A stretch of DNA of 64,000 nt from Cereibacter_A sp052244495 (lineage in GTDB: Bacteria > Pseudomonadota > Alphaproteobacteria > Rhodobacterales > Rhodobacteraceae): assembly GCA_052244495.1 (NCBI GenBank), contig JBQPXH010000007.1. The stretch is one strand, 5' to 3'. This document shows positions 1 through 8,110 of the stretch, in pieces; position 1 is the first letter of the stretch; each line of letters begins with the position of its first letter. The notes beneath the pieces are model-generated. The model made no database searches and was not told the DNA's origin. It saw only the letters and a list, made by a program, of their open reading frames with translations. The translations under genes were made by a program, and so were the position numbers.

Positions 1-2
1 AG

Positions 3-941
3 ATCGCGCATGTGGCGAAGGCCGCGGGGCGCGACGGAACCTTCAAGCTGCTCTGGACTCGCGAGGACGACCTCAAGGGCGGCTATTACCGGCCGATGAC
101 GCTTCACCGCCTCCGCGCGGGGCTCGATGCCGAGGGCAACATCATCGGCTGGGAGAATGCGGTCGCCAACCAGTCGATCATGTCGGGCACCGCGCTCGAG
201 GCCTTCATGCAGGACGGGCTCGACCCCAGCTCCTACGAGGGATCGAACGACCTGCCCTATGACGTGGGCGCGCGCCGCATCTCCTGGGCGAAGATCGAAA
301 GCCCCGTGCCGGTTCTCTGGTGGCGCTCGGTCGGACACACCCACACCGCCTTCGCCGTCGAGGTATTTCTCGACGAGGTCCTGGAGCGGGCCGGGAAGGA
401 TCCGGTGCAGGGGCGGCTCGACCTGCTCACGCCCGGATCGGGCCGCTACAGGGGCGTTCTCGAGAAGGTTGCCGAGATCGCGGACTGGCAGGGGCGCACG
501 AAGGACGGGCGCGGCTATGGCGTGGCCGTGGCCAAGAGCTTCAACACCTACGTCGCGCAGATCGTCGAGGTCGAGAACGGCGGGGTGATGCCGAAGGTCA
601 CGCAGGTCTGGTGCGCAGTGGATTGCGGCGTCGCGGTCAATCCCGACGTGATCCGCGCCCAGATGGAGGGCGGCATCGGCTATGCGCTTTCGGCCGCGCT
701 CTACAGCGCGATCACGCTCGACGGCGAAGGGCGGGTGGAACAGTCCAACTTCGACGACTACCGCCTGTTGCGGATCAACGAGATGCCGAAGGTCCATGTC
801 GCGATCCTGCCATCGGCCGAGCCGCCGACCGGCGTGGGCGAGCCCGGAGTGCCGCCGCTCGCCCCGGCCGTGGCCAATGCCTGGAGGGCGCTGACCGGTC
901 AGCCCGTCCGCCAGCTTCCCTTCGCGCAACTCCTGTCCTGA
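3..941 (+). CDS. iorB: molybdopterin-binding subunit of isoquinoline 1-oxidoreductase/aldehyde dehydrogenase family, C-terminal part (5' end cut by window)
   Basis: The reading frame is open from base 3, so about 312 C-terminal residues of a much longer protein (usually 700-770 residues) are present; a GTG at 12 is internal, not the start. The protein belongs to the xanthine dehydrogenase-type molybdenum hydroxylases, which hydroxylate N-heterocycles or oxidise aldehydes with molybdopterin cytosine dinucleotide. Near the C-terminus the motif VGEPGVPPLAPAVANA carries the active-site Glu typical of the family, and the segment around WWRSVGHTHTAF is typical of the IorB branch. A diheme cytochrome gene follows after 7 bases, so electrons probably pass to the respiratory chain rather than to NAD. 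The natural substrate cannot be read from sequence. Confidence 0.85.
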   Translation: MAHVAKAAGRDGTFKLLWTREDDLKGGYYRPMTLHRLRAGLDAEGNIIGWENAVANQSIMSGTALEAFMQDGLDPSSYEGSNDLPYDVGARRISWAKIESPVPVLWWRSVGHTHTAFAVEVFLDEVLERAGKDPVQGRLDLLTPGSGRYRGVLEKVAEIADWQGRTKDGRGYGVAVAKSFNTYVAQIVEVENGGVMPKVTQVWCAVDCGVAVNPDVIRAQMEGGIGYALSAALYSAITLDGEGRVEQSNFDDYRLLRINEMPKVHVAILPSAEPPTGVGEPGVPPLAPAVANAWRALTGQPVRQLPFAQLLS

Positions 942-948
942 GGTGACC

Positions 949-1536
949 ATGCGTCTTTCCTTCGTTGCCGCCGCGATCCTCGCGGCGGCCCCGCTTGCCG
1001 CGCAGGAGTTGCGCGGCCCAGAGGCCTTCGAGGGCATGGCGGACGGGGCCGAACGCTCGGCCGCGATCTTCACGGAAATGGGCAAGGTGCTGACCCATCC
1101 GCGCTGCCTGAACTGCCATCCTGTCGAGGGCGGCCCCACGCAGGGTGACCGGATGCAGGCGCACAACCCGCCCGTCGTCCGCGGCCCGGCCGATTTCGGC
1201 GCCGTGGGCATGAACTGCACGACCTGCCATGGCCGCGAGAACGTGGCCTTCACCGGCAGTCCGGGGAGCATTCCGGGCCATCAGCCCTGGTCGCTCGCGC
1301 CGATCAGCATGGGCTGGGTCGGCCTCGGCCTCGGCGATATCTGCCGGCAACTGAAGGATCCGGCGCGGAACGGCGGCAAGACGCTCGAACAGTTGCACGA
1401 GCACAACGCGAGCGACGGCCTCGTCGGCTGGGGATGGGAGCCGGGCGAGGGGCGTGAGCCCGCCCCCGGCAGCCAGGAGATCTTCGGCGAACTGACCCGC
1501 GCGTGGATCGACAGCGGAGCCGCCTGCCCCTCGTGA
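949..1536 (+). CDS. exported diheme c-type cytochrome, electron acceptor of the upstream hydroxylase
   Basis: The 195-residue protein has a Sec signal (hydrophobic residues 4-18, then AAQE) and two heme-binding CXXCH motifs, CLNCH at 53-57 and CTTCH at 90-94, so it should be a periplasmic diheme cytochrome c. ATG at 949 is preferred over the in-frame GTG at 943 because GAGG lies at 940-943, overlapping the hydroxylase stop codon. Spacing of 7 bases indicates one transcript with the iorB-like gene. Similar cytochromes accompany IorAB-type oxidases that lack a FAD subunit; the redox partnership here is inferred from that pairing. Confidence 0.8.
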   Translation: MRLSFVAAAILAAAPLAAQELRGPEAFEGMADGAERSAAIFTEMGKVLTHPRCLNCHPVEGGPTQGDRMQAHNPPVVRGPADFGAVGMNCTTCHGRENVAFTGSPGSIPGHQPWSLAPISMGWVGLGLGDICRQLKDPARNGGKTLEQLHEHNASDGLVGWGWEPGEGREPAPGSQEIFGELTRAWIDSGAACPS

Positions 1537-1537
1537 G

Positions 1538-1560
1538 CACCGGGCCTTCAGCGGCCGGTG
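1538..1560. terminator. possible bidirectional terminator hairpin between converging genes
   Basis: CACCGGGCC at 1538-1546 pairs with GGCCGGTG at 1553-1560 with one bulged G. It lies just after the cytochrome stop (1536) and overlaps the last codons of the converging TRAP permease gene. There is no clear T-run on either side. Confidence 0.35.
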
Positions 1561-2870
1561 ATCCCCGGGAAGGCAATCACGAGGGCAAGGGCCACGATCT
1601 GCAGCGCGATGAAGGGCAGAAGTGCGCGAAAGATCTCGCCCAGCGACATGTCCCGCGGCGCCACCGACTTCAGGTAGAAGGCGGCTGGCCCGAAGGGCGG
1701 CGACAGGAAGCTCACCTGCATGTTGATCGCGAAGACCACGCCGAACCAGATCGGATCGTAGCCAAGGCTCGTCACGATCGGCACGAAGATCGGCATGCAG
1801 AGGAGGGCGATCCCCACCCAGTCGAGGAACATGCCGAGCAGGAACAGGATCGCCATCATGAACAGGATGATGACGATGGGGTCCTCCGACACGCCGGTGA
1901 TGAGTTCCGAGACGAAGCGCACCCCGCCCATCAGGTTGAAGACGCCGACCAGCGCCGATGCCCCGATGCCGATCCAGACGATCATGCCGACCGTCCGCAG
2001 TGTCTGGAGCGCCGCCCCCACGACCAGCTCGCGGCTGAACTCGCCCCGGATCACCGTAGAGAGCGCCACGCCGATGACTCCGATGGCCGAGGCCTCCGTC
2101 ACCGAGGCGATGCCGCCATAGATCGAGCCGAGCACGAAGATCACCACGAGGATCGGCAGGAACAGCCCCTTGAGCAGCCGCAGCTTCTCCGACCTCGTGC
2201 GATCCTCGGGCTCGGCCACGGGCGCCATCGCAGGATTGATGTAGGCGCGGATCAGCACATAGGCCGCGTAGAAGCACGCGAGCATCAGCCCTGGCACGAA
2301 GGACGCGGTAAAGAGCTGCCCGATCGAGACGTTCGCTGTCAGCCCGTAGACGATGAGGACGATGGATGGTGGCACCATCGCCCCGAGCGCGCCCCCCGCG
2401 CAGCAGACGCCGATGGCGAGACCCCGATCGTAGCCGAGCCGCAGCATCTGCGGCAAGGCAAGGAGGCCGAGAAGGATGATCTCGCCGCCGATGATCCCCG
2501 ACATCGCGGCGAGGATGACGGCCACCATCAGCGTCTGGATCGCCACGCCGCCCCGGATCCGGCCCGCCAGCACCTTCATCGCGTCGAACAGGTCGCGCGC
2601 GATGCCGGACCGGTCCAGGATCGCGGCCATCAGCACGAACATCGGCACCGAGACGAAGACGAAGCTGTTGACGAAGCTGAAGATCCGGCTGGTGATCAGC
2701 GGCAGCGCCATCGGCCCGAACCAGCCGAGCGCGAAGATCAGCGCGACGAGGAGTGTCACGAAGGCCAGCGGCATTCCGGTCAGAAGCAGCAGGATCAGCG
2801 ACACGAACATGGCAATGGTCGCGCCCTCGATGCCGAGGGATTTCAGGTCGAACAGGGTGCTCGGATCCAT
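1548..2870 (-). CDS. dctM: TRAP transporter large permease (DctM family)
   Basis: A 440-residue polytopic membrane protein with about twelve hydrophobic segments. It forms the ion-coupled transport subunit of a TRAP uptake system. Characteristic DctM stretches include a glycine/proline-rich GVCCAGGALGAMVPPSIVLI segment and the C-terminal QVSFLSPPFGPAAFYL motif. It is the last gene of a dctP-dctQ-dctM unit read leftward; only 9 bases separate it from dctQ. The substrate (an organic acid in most TRAP systems) is not evident; neighbourhood with an oxidoreductase is suggestive only. Confidence 0.92.
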   Translation of the reverse strand: MDPSTLFDLKSLGIEGATIAMFVSLILLLLTGMPLAFVTLLVALIFALGWFGPMALPLITSRIFSFVNSFVFVSVPMFVLMAAILDRSGIARDLFDAMKVLAGRIRGGVAIQTLMVAVILAAMSGIIGGEIILLGLLALPQMLRLGYDRGLAIGVCCAGGALGAMVPPSIVLIVYGLTANVSIGQLFTASFVPGLMLACFYAAYVLIRAYINPAMAPVAEPEDRTRSEKLRLLKGLFLPILVVIFVLGSIYGGIASVTEASAIGVIGVALSTVIRGEFSRELVVGAALQTLRTVGMIVWIGIGASALVGVFNLMGGVRFVSELITGVSEDPIVIILFMMAILFLLGMFLDWVGIALLCMPIFVPIVTSLGYDPIWFGVVFAINMQVSFLSPPFGPAAFYLKSVAPRDMSLGEIFRALLPFIALQIVALALVIAFPGITGR

Positions 2871-2879
2871 GATCCCTCC

Positions 2880-3443
2880 TCAGCGCGCGTGCCGGCCGCG
2901 GGCATAGCCGGCGGCTAGGATGAGAAACTGGATGGCGAGCGCGACGAGCACCACGAGAAGGAAGACCTTCAGCAGGCCGGGATAGACGGGATCCCATGCG
3001 CTGCCTGAGCTCTCGAGCCGGAACTCGCCCGCGGGCGTCCAGACGGCGCGCTTCACGCTCTGCCACGCGGCGAAGGCGAAGAAGCCCGAGGCCACTGCAC
3101 AAGTGAGCGAGATCGCCATGTCGAAGACCCGGCGCACGCCCGGCGACAGCGCATCGTAGAAGAGGACGACGCGGATATGGGTATTGAGCGCGGCGGCGTA
3201 GAGGCCGCCGAAGACGAAGGCGCAGGCATTCAGGAAGACAACCGTCTCATGCGCCCATGTCGTGGGACTGTTGAAGACATACCGCATGATGACCTCGTAG
3301 AAGAGGATCAGCGCCGAGACGACGATCGCGGCGGCAAAGAGCAGGCCCGCCCCCACGACGCCCCTCCCGAAGATCCCCGCCTCCGCAATGGCGGAAGGCC
3401 CGGGATGGACCATGTCTTCTTCCTCGTCGAGCGGTTCGTTCAT
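2880..3443 (-). CDS. dctQ: TRAP transporter small permease (DctQ family)
   Basis: A 187-residue protein with four predicted membrane helices, the usual DctQ architecture, which stabilises the large permease. The start at 3443 (MNEPLDEEE) is chosen because GAAGGAGG lies just upstream; the longer open frame to 3503 would run through a strong intercistronic hairpin. A short acidic N-terminal segment (about 25 residues) precedes helix 1. It sits between dctP and dctM in one leftward operon. Confidence 0.88.
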   Translation of the reverse strand: MNEPLDEEEDMVHPGPSAIAEAGIFGRGVVGAGLLFAAAIVVSALILFYEVIMRYVFNSPTTWAHETVVFLNACAFVFGGLYAAALNTHIRVVLFYDALSPGVRRVFDMAISLTCAVASGFFAFAAWQSVKRAVWTPAGEFRLESSGSAWDPVYPGLLKVFLLVVLVALAIQFLILAAGYARGRHAR

Positions 3444-3471
3444 CCGCGCCTCCTTCACTCTGGAATGAGGT

Positions 3472-3490
3472 CCCCGGCCGGCGGCCGGGG
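3472..3490 (-). terminator. intercistronic stem-loop after dctP
   Basis: CCCCGGCC at 3472-3479 and GGCCGGGG at 3483-3490 form a perfect 8-bp stem with a 3-base loop, starting 9 bases after the dctP stop codon in the leftward transcript. No T-run follows, so it may act as a partial terminator or as a 3' end stabiliser that keeps the dctP mRNA in excess over dctQM. Confidence 0.55.
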
Positions 3491-3499
3491 ATGGCCCCG

Positions 3500-4528
3500 T
3501 CACTCGGTCAGGAGGCCCTTCTCCTGCAGGTAGGCCGTCAGCGTGTCATAGACCTTCTGCGAGGCCGGCGAGGCGGACGCCGCCTCTTCCCACTGCGTTC
3601 GGGCGATGCCTCGGAACTTCGCCCTCTCCTCGTCGGACCAGTCGTGGATCGTCACCTTGCCGGATGCCTCCGCCTTCTCCGCGGCGGCACGGTCGTTCTC
3701 GAGCACGGTCTGCGACTGGTATTGCGCAAACTCGCGCACGCTCTCGGTCATCGCCTGCTGGAGATCCTCGGGAAGCGCATCCCAGGCGGCCTTGTTCATC
3801 GAGACCTCGATCAGCGGCATCGAGTGGAAACCGGGGAAAACCGGATGCGTCGCGATGTCGTGCAGGCCCTGCGCCTCGTTCGTGGAGAAGGTGTTGTAGT
3901 CCGCCGCGTCGATGACGCCCTTGTCGAGCGAGGTGAAAACCTCGGAGCCCGGCAGGTTCACAGGCGCCGCCCCGGCTGCCGCGAAGACACGCTGCACCAT
4001 GCCTTCGGGTGCGCGGACCTTCAGGCCCTGCAGGTCATCCACGCCGTCGAGCGGCACCTTCGAGACGAAGGCTTCAAGCCCGGGCGTGGTGGCGCCGATG
4101 AAATGCAGGCCGTAAGGCTCCAGCATCTCGTTCATCAGTTCCTTGCCGCCGCCCGTCTCCATGAAATCGAACATCTGGTCCGGCGAGGACCAGGCGCCGA
4201 CCGGGTTGGCGATGAGGCCGAGGGCAGGCTCCTTGCCGGCGAAATAGGATGTGTCGGTGAAGTGGCCGTCGATGATACCCGCCGCCACGGCATCCTGGGT
4301 CTCGTTGTGGGCGACGATGGTTTCCACGGGCAGCATCTCGACGGCGATGCGGCCGCCGGACTTCTCGTCCACCATCCGCGCCCATTCCTTCTGAAGCTGG
4401 AAGTTGGTGTTGCCCGCCGGATCCGAGGACTGGAAGCGGAACGTGTGCTCCTGGGCCGAAGCGCCCGAGGCGAGTGCGATCCCCGCCGCGGCACCCAGCA
4501 AGAGGTGTCGCATCGTCATGTTCTTCAT
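3500..4528 (-). CDS. dctP: TRAP transporter periplasmic solute-binding protein (DctP family)
   Basis: A 342-residue exported protein with a Sec signal at residues 1-25 ending in ASAQE, followed by a full-length DctP fold. Family features include FRFQSSDPAGNTNFQ near the N-terminus and the VRAPEG motif, whose Arg normally binds the substrate carboxylate. GGGAGGA precedes the ATG at the correct distance. It is the first gene of the dctP-dctQ-dctM operon and probably recruits a carboxylate; the specific ligand is unknown. Confidence 0.92.
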   Translation of the reverse strand: MKNMTMRHLLLGAAAGIALASGASAQEHTFRFQSSDPAGNTNFQLQKEWARMVDEKSGGRIAVEMLPVETIVAHNETQDAVAAGIIDGHFTDTSYFAGKEPALGLIANPVGAWSSPDQMFDFMETGGGKELMNEMLEPYGLHFIGATTPGLEAFVSKVPLDGVDDLQGLKVRAPEGMVQRVFAAAGAAPVNLPGSEVFTSLDKGVIDAADYNTFSTNEAQGLHDIATHPVFPGFHSMPLIEVSMNKAAWDALPEDLQQAMTESVREFAQYQSQTVLENDRAAAEKAEASGKVTIHDWSDEERAKFRGIARTQWEEAASASPASQKVYDTLTAYLQEKGLLTE

Positions 4529-5169
4529 CTGGTTCCTCCCATCGGGGTCCCGTGCCTGCGCGCCGTCGCATGCGGCTGCGCCTCTTCACGCTGCCGGGAC
4601 CGTGCTGCCCAACGCAGGCCGGACGCCGGGCGTTCCGCCGCAGGGTGCCTCCGCGGGAATTGCAGGAAGGGACGGCGCAGGTGGGCGTGCCCGGACGGCC
4701 ACGGATCCGGGTCTGGCCGCAGACCCGTGCAATCTCAGAGGTGAAGCGGAAGGCGCGCCGGCGCCTGACCGCTGGCTCGGGCTGTCATGCGGCCTGCCGA
4801 AGGGCGGAGCGGGCCAGCGGCGCGGCGCGCCTACGGCTCGCGGACGCTCTCCCGGCCGAGAGCGGAGCCGGGCCGGCCCCCAGACACAGGCAAGCGACCG
4901 CGCGCGAGCGGACCCGGGCCTCGACCAGGCGCGGTCGCCTGCGCCTGTCTCGCCCGGCCGGCGGGTTGCGACCCGAGGGCGCGGTCCGGCGGAAGGTCGC
5001 CGGGGGGCTTGGCGAGCACGCGCCCGCAGGCTAGATGTCCACGCGACAACGAATTTCCGGCGGTCGGCGATCTTCGGTCTGTTGCATCCGGTCCTTCTGC
5101 GCGACGGGACCGGGCCGCAGGCTCAATCCGGTTCCGTCACGCCGGCAGGCGACCTAGAAGGGGCAAGAC
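4529..5169. other. 641-bp intergenic region between divergent dctP and mprF
   Basis: This spacer should hold the promoters of both divergent units. It is very GC-rich and no open frame in it resembles a known protein. The one clear structure is a perfect 8-bp hairpin, CGGGTCTG (4708-4715) and CAGACCCG (4720-4727) with a 4-base loop and no T-run. The mprF ribosome site, AGAAGGGG, sits at 5156-5163. Confidence 0.6.
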
Positions 5170-7785
5170 ATGTCCTGGCGCAGCGAGACGCCTGAATCCG
5201 TCACCTCTGCCGGCGAAGGTGTGCCCGCCCGTGCCCGTCCCCTGCGGGACTGGTTCGGCCGCAACCGCACCATGCTTCTCGCGCTGGTGACCTGGGTCGT
5301 CTTCGCGGCGGTCGCCTACACGACCTACCGGATCACCGGCGACATTCGCTACCAGGACATCCTCCGGGCGCTCGAAGAGACCTCCTGGCGCGACATCCTG
5401 ATCGCCGGCTTCTTCACGGTGGTGAGCTTCGTCCTGCTGGCAGGCTATGACGTGAACGCCCTGCGCCATCTCGGCCGGTCGCCGAACCTCGTGCAGGTCG
5501 GCATGGTGGCCTTCTGCGCCTATGCGATCGGCAACACGGTCGGGTTCGGCCCGCTATCGGCCGGGGCGGTCCGTTACCGCGGCTACAGCCGCCTTGGTCT
5601 GTCGGGAGAGCAGGTTGCGGCCGTCATCGCCTTCGTCACGCTGTCCTTCGGCATCGGACTGACGGTGACGACGGCCCTCGCCGCTCTCGTCGCGGCCGAT
5701 CAGGTCGCTGCGCAGGCGGGCCTTTCTCCCCTGGCGCTCAGGCTCCTGTCGGGGGCGCTGCTGCTGGCGCTGGCGGTAATGGCGGCCTTCCTCTGGCGGC
5801 AGAACGGGCGGCTGCGGCCGCACATGCCGCGACCCGTCATCGCGCTTCAGCAGCTCGCCATCACCGCCGCCGACCTGATGGTCACCGCCACCGTCCTCTG
5901 GGTACTGCTGCCGCAGGACCTCGAGGTGAGCTGGATCTCCTTCGTCATCATCTACGCCATCGCGATCGGACTCGGCGTCCTGAGCCACGTGCCGGCGGGG
6001 CTCGGAGTGCTCGAGGCGGTCATCCTCACGAGCCTCGGCGGCTCGACCGGGACCGATGCGCTGCTGGGATCGCTGGTGCTCTACAGGGTGATCTATCACG
6101 TCGCGCCCCTGCTGATCGCCGTCGTGGTCGTGGCCTGGACCGAGGCGCTCGAGGCCCTGCATTCGCCCCGTCTCGAATGGGCGCAGCGCATGGGGACGCT
6201 GCTTGCGCCGTCACTCCTCGCCTCGCTGGCCGTGATCTGCGGCGTGATGTTGATCTTCTCGAGCGTCATCCCCGCGACCGATGCGGACCTCGCCTGGATC
6301 GCGGCATATGTGCCGGTCCAGCTGATCGAGGCCGCGCATTTCCTGTCCAGCCTGATCGGGCTCGTTCTCTTCGTGGCGGCACGCGGGCTGACCCAGCGCC
6401 TCGACGGTGCCTACTGGCTCACGCTCGTCGCGGCCGCTGCGGCCTTCGTCTTCACCTTCGTCAAGGCGCTCGCTCCCTACGAGGCCGTGATGCTGGCTGC
6501 GCTCATCGGCTTCCTGATCCTCAGCCGACCCCTCTTCGACCGTCCCGCCTCGCTTCTTTCGCAGACGCTGACGCCACCGTGGCTGGCCGGAATTGCGACC
6601 ATCGCCGTCTCGGCCATCACCATCCTCTTCTTCGTCTACAAGGACGTGGATTACAGCCACGACCTCTGGTGGCAGTTCGAGGTCTCGGCCGAGGCGCCGC
6701 GCGGCCTGCGCGCGCTGCTGGGCGTCGTCATCCTCTCCTCGGTCATCGCTATCCACAGCCTGTTGAAGCCGTCCCGCCCCGAGACAGACCGGCCTGAGGA
6801 CGACGAAGTGCAGCGCGCGCTTGCGATCGTGGACGCGCAGGACGGCAGTGAAGCCAACCTCGTGCGGATGCGGGACAAGAGCCTGATCTTTTCGGCCTCG
6901 GGCGACGCCTTCCTCATGTATGCGGTGCAGGGCCAGTCCTGGATCTCGCTCTTCGGCCCCATCGGGGCGCAGGGTTCGCAGGCCGAGCTGATCTGGCGCT
7001 TCATCGAAATGGCGCGCGCCAACGGCGGGCGGCCGGTCTTCTACCAGGTGCCGCCCGCGCTTCTGCCGCTCTGCGCCGACGCGGGCCTGCGCGGGCTGAA
7101 GCTGGGCGAGCGCGCGCTGGTGGATCTCGAGACCATGGACCTCCAGTCGAGCCAGTGGGCCGAGCAGCGGCAGGCGCTGCGGAAGGGCGAGCGGACGGGG
7201 CTCACCTTCGAGGTGGTGGAGCCGGCGGGCGTCGCGGCCATCCTCGACGAGCTCCAGCAGGTCTCGGATGCGTGGCTCGCACATCAGGACACGCGCGAGA
7301 AGGGCTTTGCCCTCGGCCGGTTCGACCGCTCCTACGTGGCCGAGCAACCGGTCGCCGTACTCAGGGCCGAAGGTCGGATCGTGGCCTTCGCGACGATCAT
7401 GACCACCGCGACGAAGGCGGAGGCCACGGTCGATCTCATGCGCTTCGCGCGGAACGCGCCCTCGGGGTCGATGGACGTGCTGTTCTGCAACATCCTGGTC
7501 GAGATGAAGCGACAGGGCTTTCGAAGCTTCAGCCTGGGAATGGCGCCGCTCTCGGGCATCACCGCCAGTCAGTCGGCGCCGTTCTGGAACCACCTCGGCC
7601 AGTCCGTCTTCGAGCACGGCGAGCGCTTCTACAACTTCCGCGGGCTGCGGTCCTTCAAGGCCAAGTACCGGCCCGACTGGCAGTCACGCTATCTGGTGAC
7701 GCCGGGCGGGGTGTCACCACTCGCCGCCCTCGTGGACGTGACGCTGCTGATCGGCGGCGGCCTCAGAGGCGTGATCCGGAAGTAA
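5170..7785 (+). CDS. mprF: bifunctional phosphatidylglycerol aminoacyltransferase/flippase MprF
   Basis: The 871-residue protein has an N-terminal membrane half (about residues 30-530, many hydrophobic helices, including GFGPLSAGAVRYR typical of the flippase domain) and a C-terminal soluble DUF2156 acyltransferase domain (about 560-850) with FRGLRSFKAKYRPDW near the end. MprF transfers an amino acid, usually lysine or alanine, from tRNA to phosphatidylglycerol and flips the product, lowering the negative surface charge and raising resistance to cationic peptides and acid. AGAAGGGG precedes the start. It stands alone, so it is probably transcribed on its own. Confidence 0.92.
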   Translation: MSWRSETPESVTSAGEGVPARARPLRDWFGRNRTMLLALVTWVVFAAVAYTTYRITGDIRYQDILRALEETSWRDILIAGFFTVVSFVLLAGYDVNALRHLGRSPNLVQVGMVAFCAYAIGNTVGFGPLSAGAVRYRGYSRLGLSGEQVAAVIAFVTLSFGIGLTVTTALAALVAADQVAAQAGLSPLALRLLSGALLLALAVMAAFLWRQNGRLRPHMPRPVIALQQLAITAADLMVTATVLWVLLPQDLEVSWISFVIIYAIAIGLGVLSHVPAGLGVLEAVILTSLGGSTGTDALLGSLVLYRVIYHVAPLLIAVVVVAWTEALEALHSPRLEWAQRMGTLLAPSLLASLAVICGVMLIFSSVIPATDADLAWIAAYVPVQLIEAAHFLSSLIGLVLFVAARGLTQRLDGAYWLTLVAAAAAFVFTFVKALAPYEAVMLAALIGFLILSRPLFDRPASLLSQTLTPPWLAGIATIAVSAITILFFVYKDVDYSHDLWWQFEVSAEAPRGLRALLGVVILSSVIAIHSLLKPSRPETDRPEDDEVQRALAIVDAQDGSEANLVRMRDKSLIFSASGDAFLMYAVQGQSWISLFGPIGAQGSQAELIWRFIEMARANGGRPVFYQVPPALLPLCADAGLRGLKLGERALVDLETMDLQSSQWAEQRQALRKGERTGLTFEVVEPAGVAAILDELQQVSDAWLAHQDTREKGFALGRFDRSYVAEQPVAVLRAEGRIVAFATIMTTATKAEATVDLMRFARNAPSGSMDVLFCNILVEMKRQGFRSFSLGMAPLSGITASQSAPFWNHLGQSVFEHGERFYNFRGLRSFKAKYRPDWQSRYLVTPGGVSPLAALVDVTLLIGGGLRGVIRK

Positions 7786-8110
7786 GGCGGCCAGGCGCGG
7801 GTTCGCCCTCTGCTCGACGACATTCTGCAAGGCGAGATCTGCCAGCGGCGGCGAAGCGCGAGGATGTGCTGCGTCTGCGCCACGCGGTCCTTCAACGCAT
7901 CATGCTCCATCCCATGCCGAGGCGCTGCGGTGGGTCCGGGCCCGGCATCTGTCAGATCCGCTTTCGACCGAAGCGACAGACCTCCTCTCCAGGACACGGC
8001 CGGGGAACGGTCGCGGTTCGAAGGAGATGGTGCGGCTGCTCCGCGCCGCGCGGTCGGGGCAGGCTCGCCGCCCTCCCCGCGCGTCGAGGGAGGCGAGCCG
8101 GAACCTCAGG
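7786..8110. other. 325-bp region between converging mprF and esterase genes
   Basis: No convincing gene. An imperfect inverted repeat around 7949-7980 (CTGTC and GACAG as outer arms, GCTT and GAAGC inside) could serve as a transcription end, but it has no T-run. I see no other structure. Confidence 0.4.

Noticed and set aside
1503..2918. 471-codon plus-strand frame rich in Asp, His, Glu and Gln
   Set aside because: Antisense shadow of dctM; composition mirrors the codons of hydrophobic helices and no family match is visible.
775..3102. 775-codon open frame on the minus strand
   Set aside because: It is an Arg/Gly-rich shadow that crosses the cytochrome and two TRAP genes; high-GC DNA leaves such frames open. 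The overlapped genes have clear family matches and ribosome sites.
4404..5195. 263-codon plus-strand frame in the dctP-mprF spacer
   Set aside because: Begins inside dctP, has no ribosome site, and reads as low-complexity Ala/Arg/Gly; no similarity recognised.
6211..7617. 468-codon minus-strand frame within mprF
   Set aside because: Antisense shadow of mprF without a ribosome site or recognisable domain.
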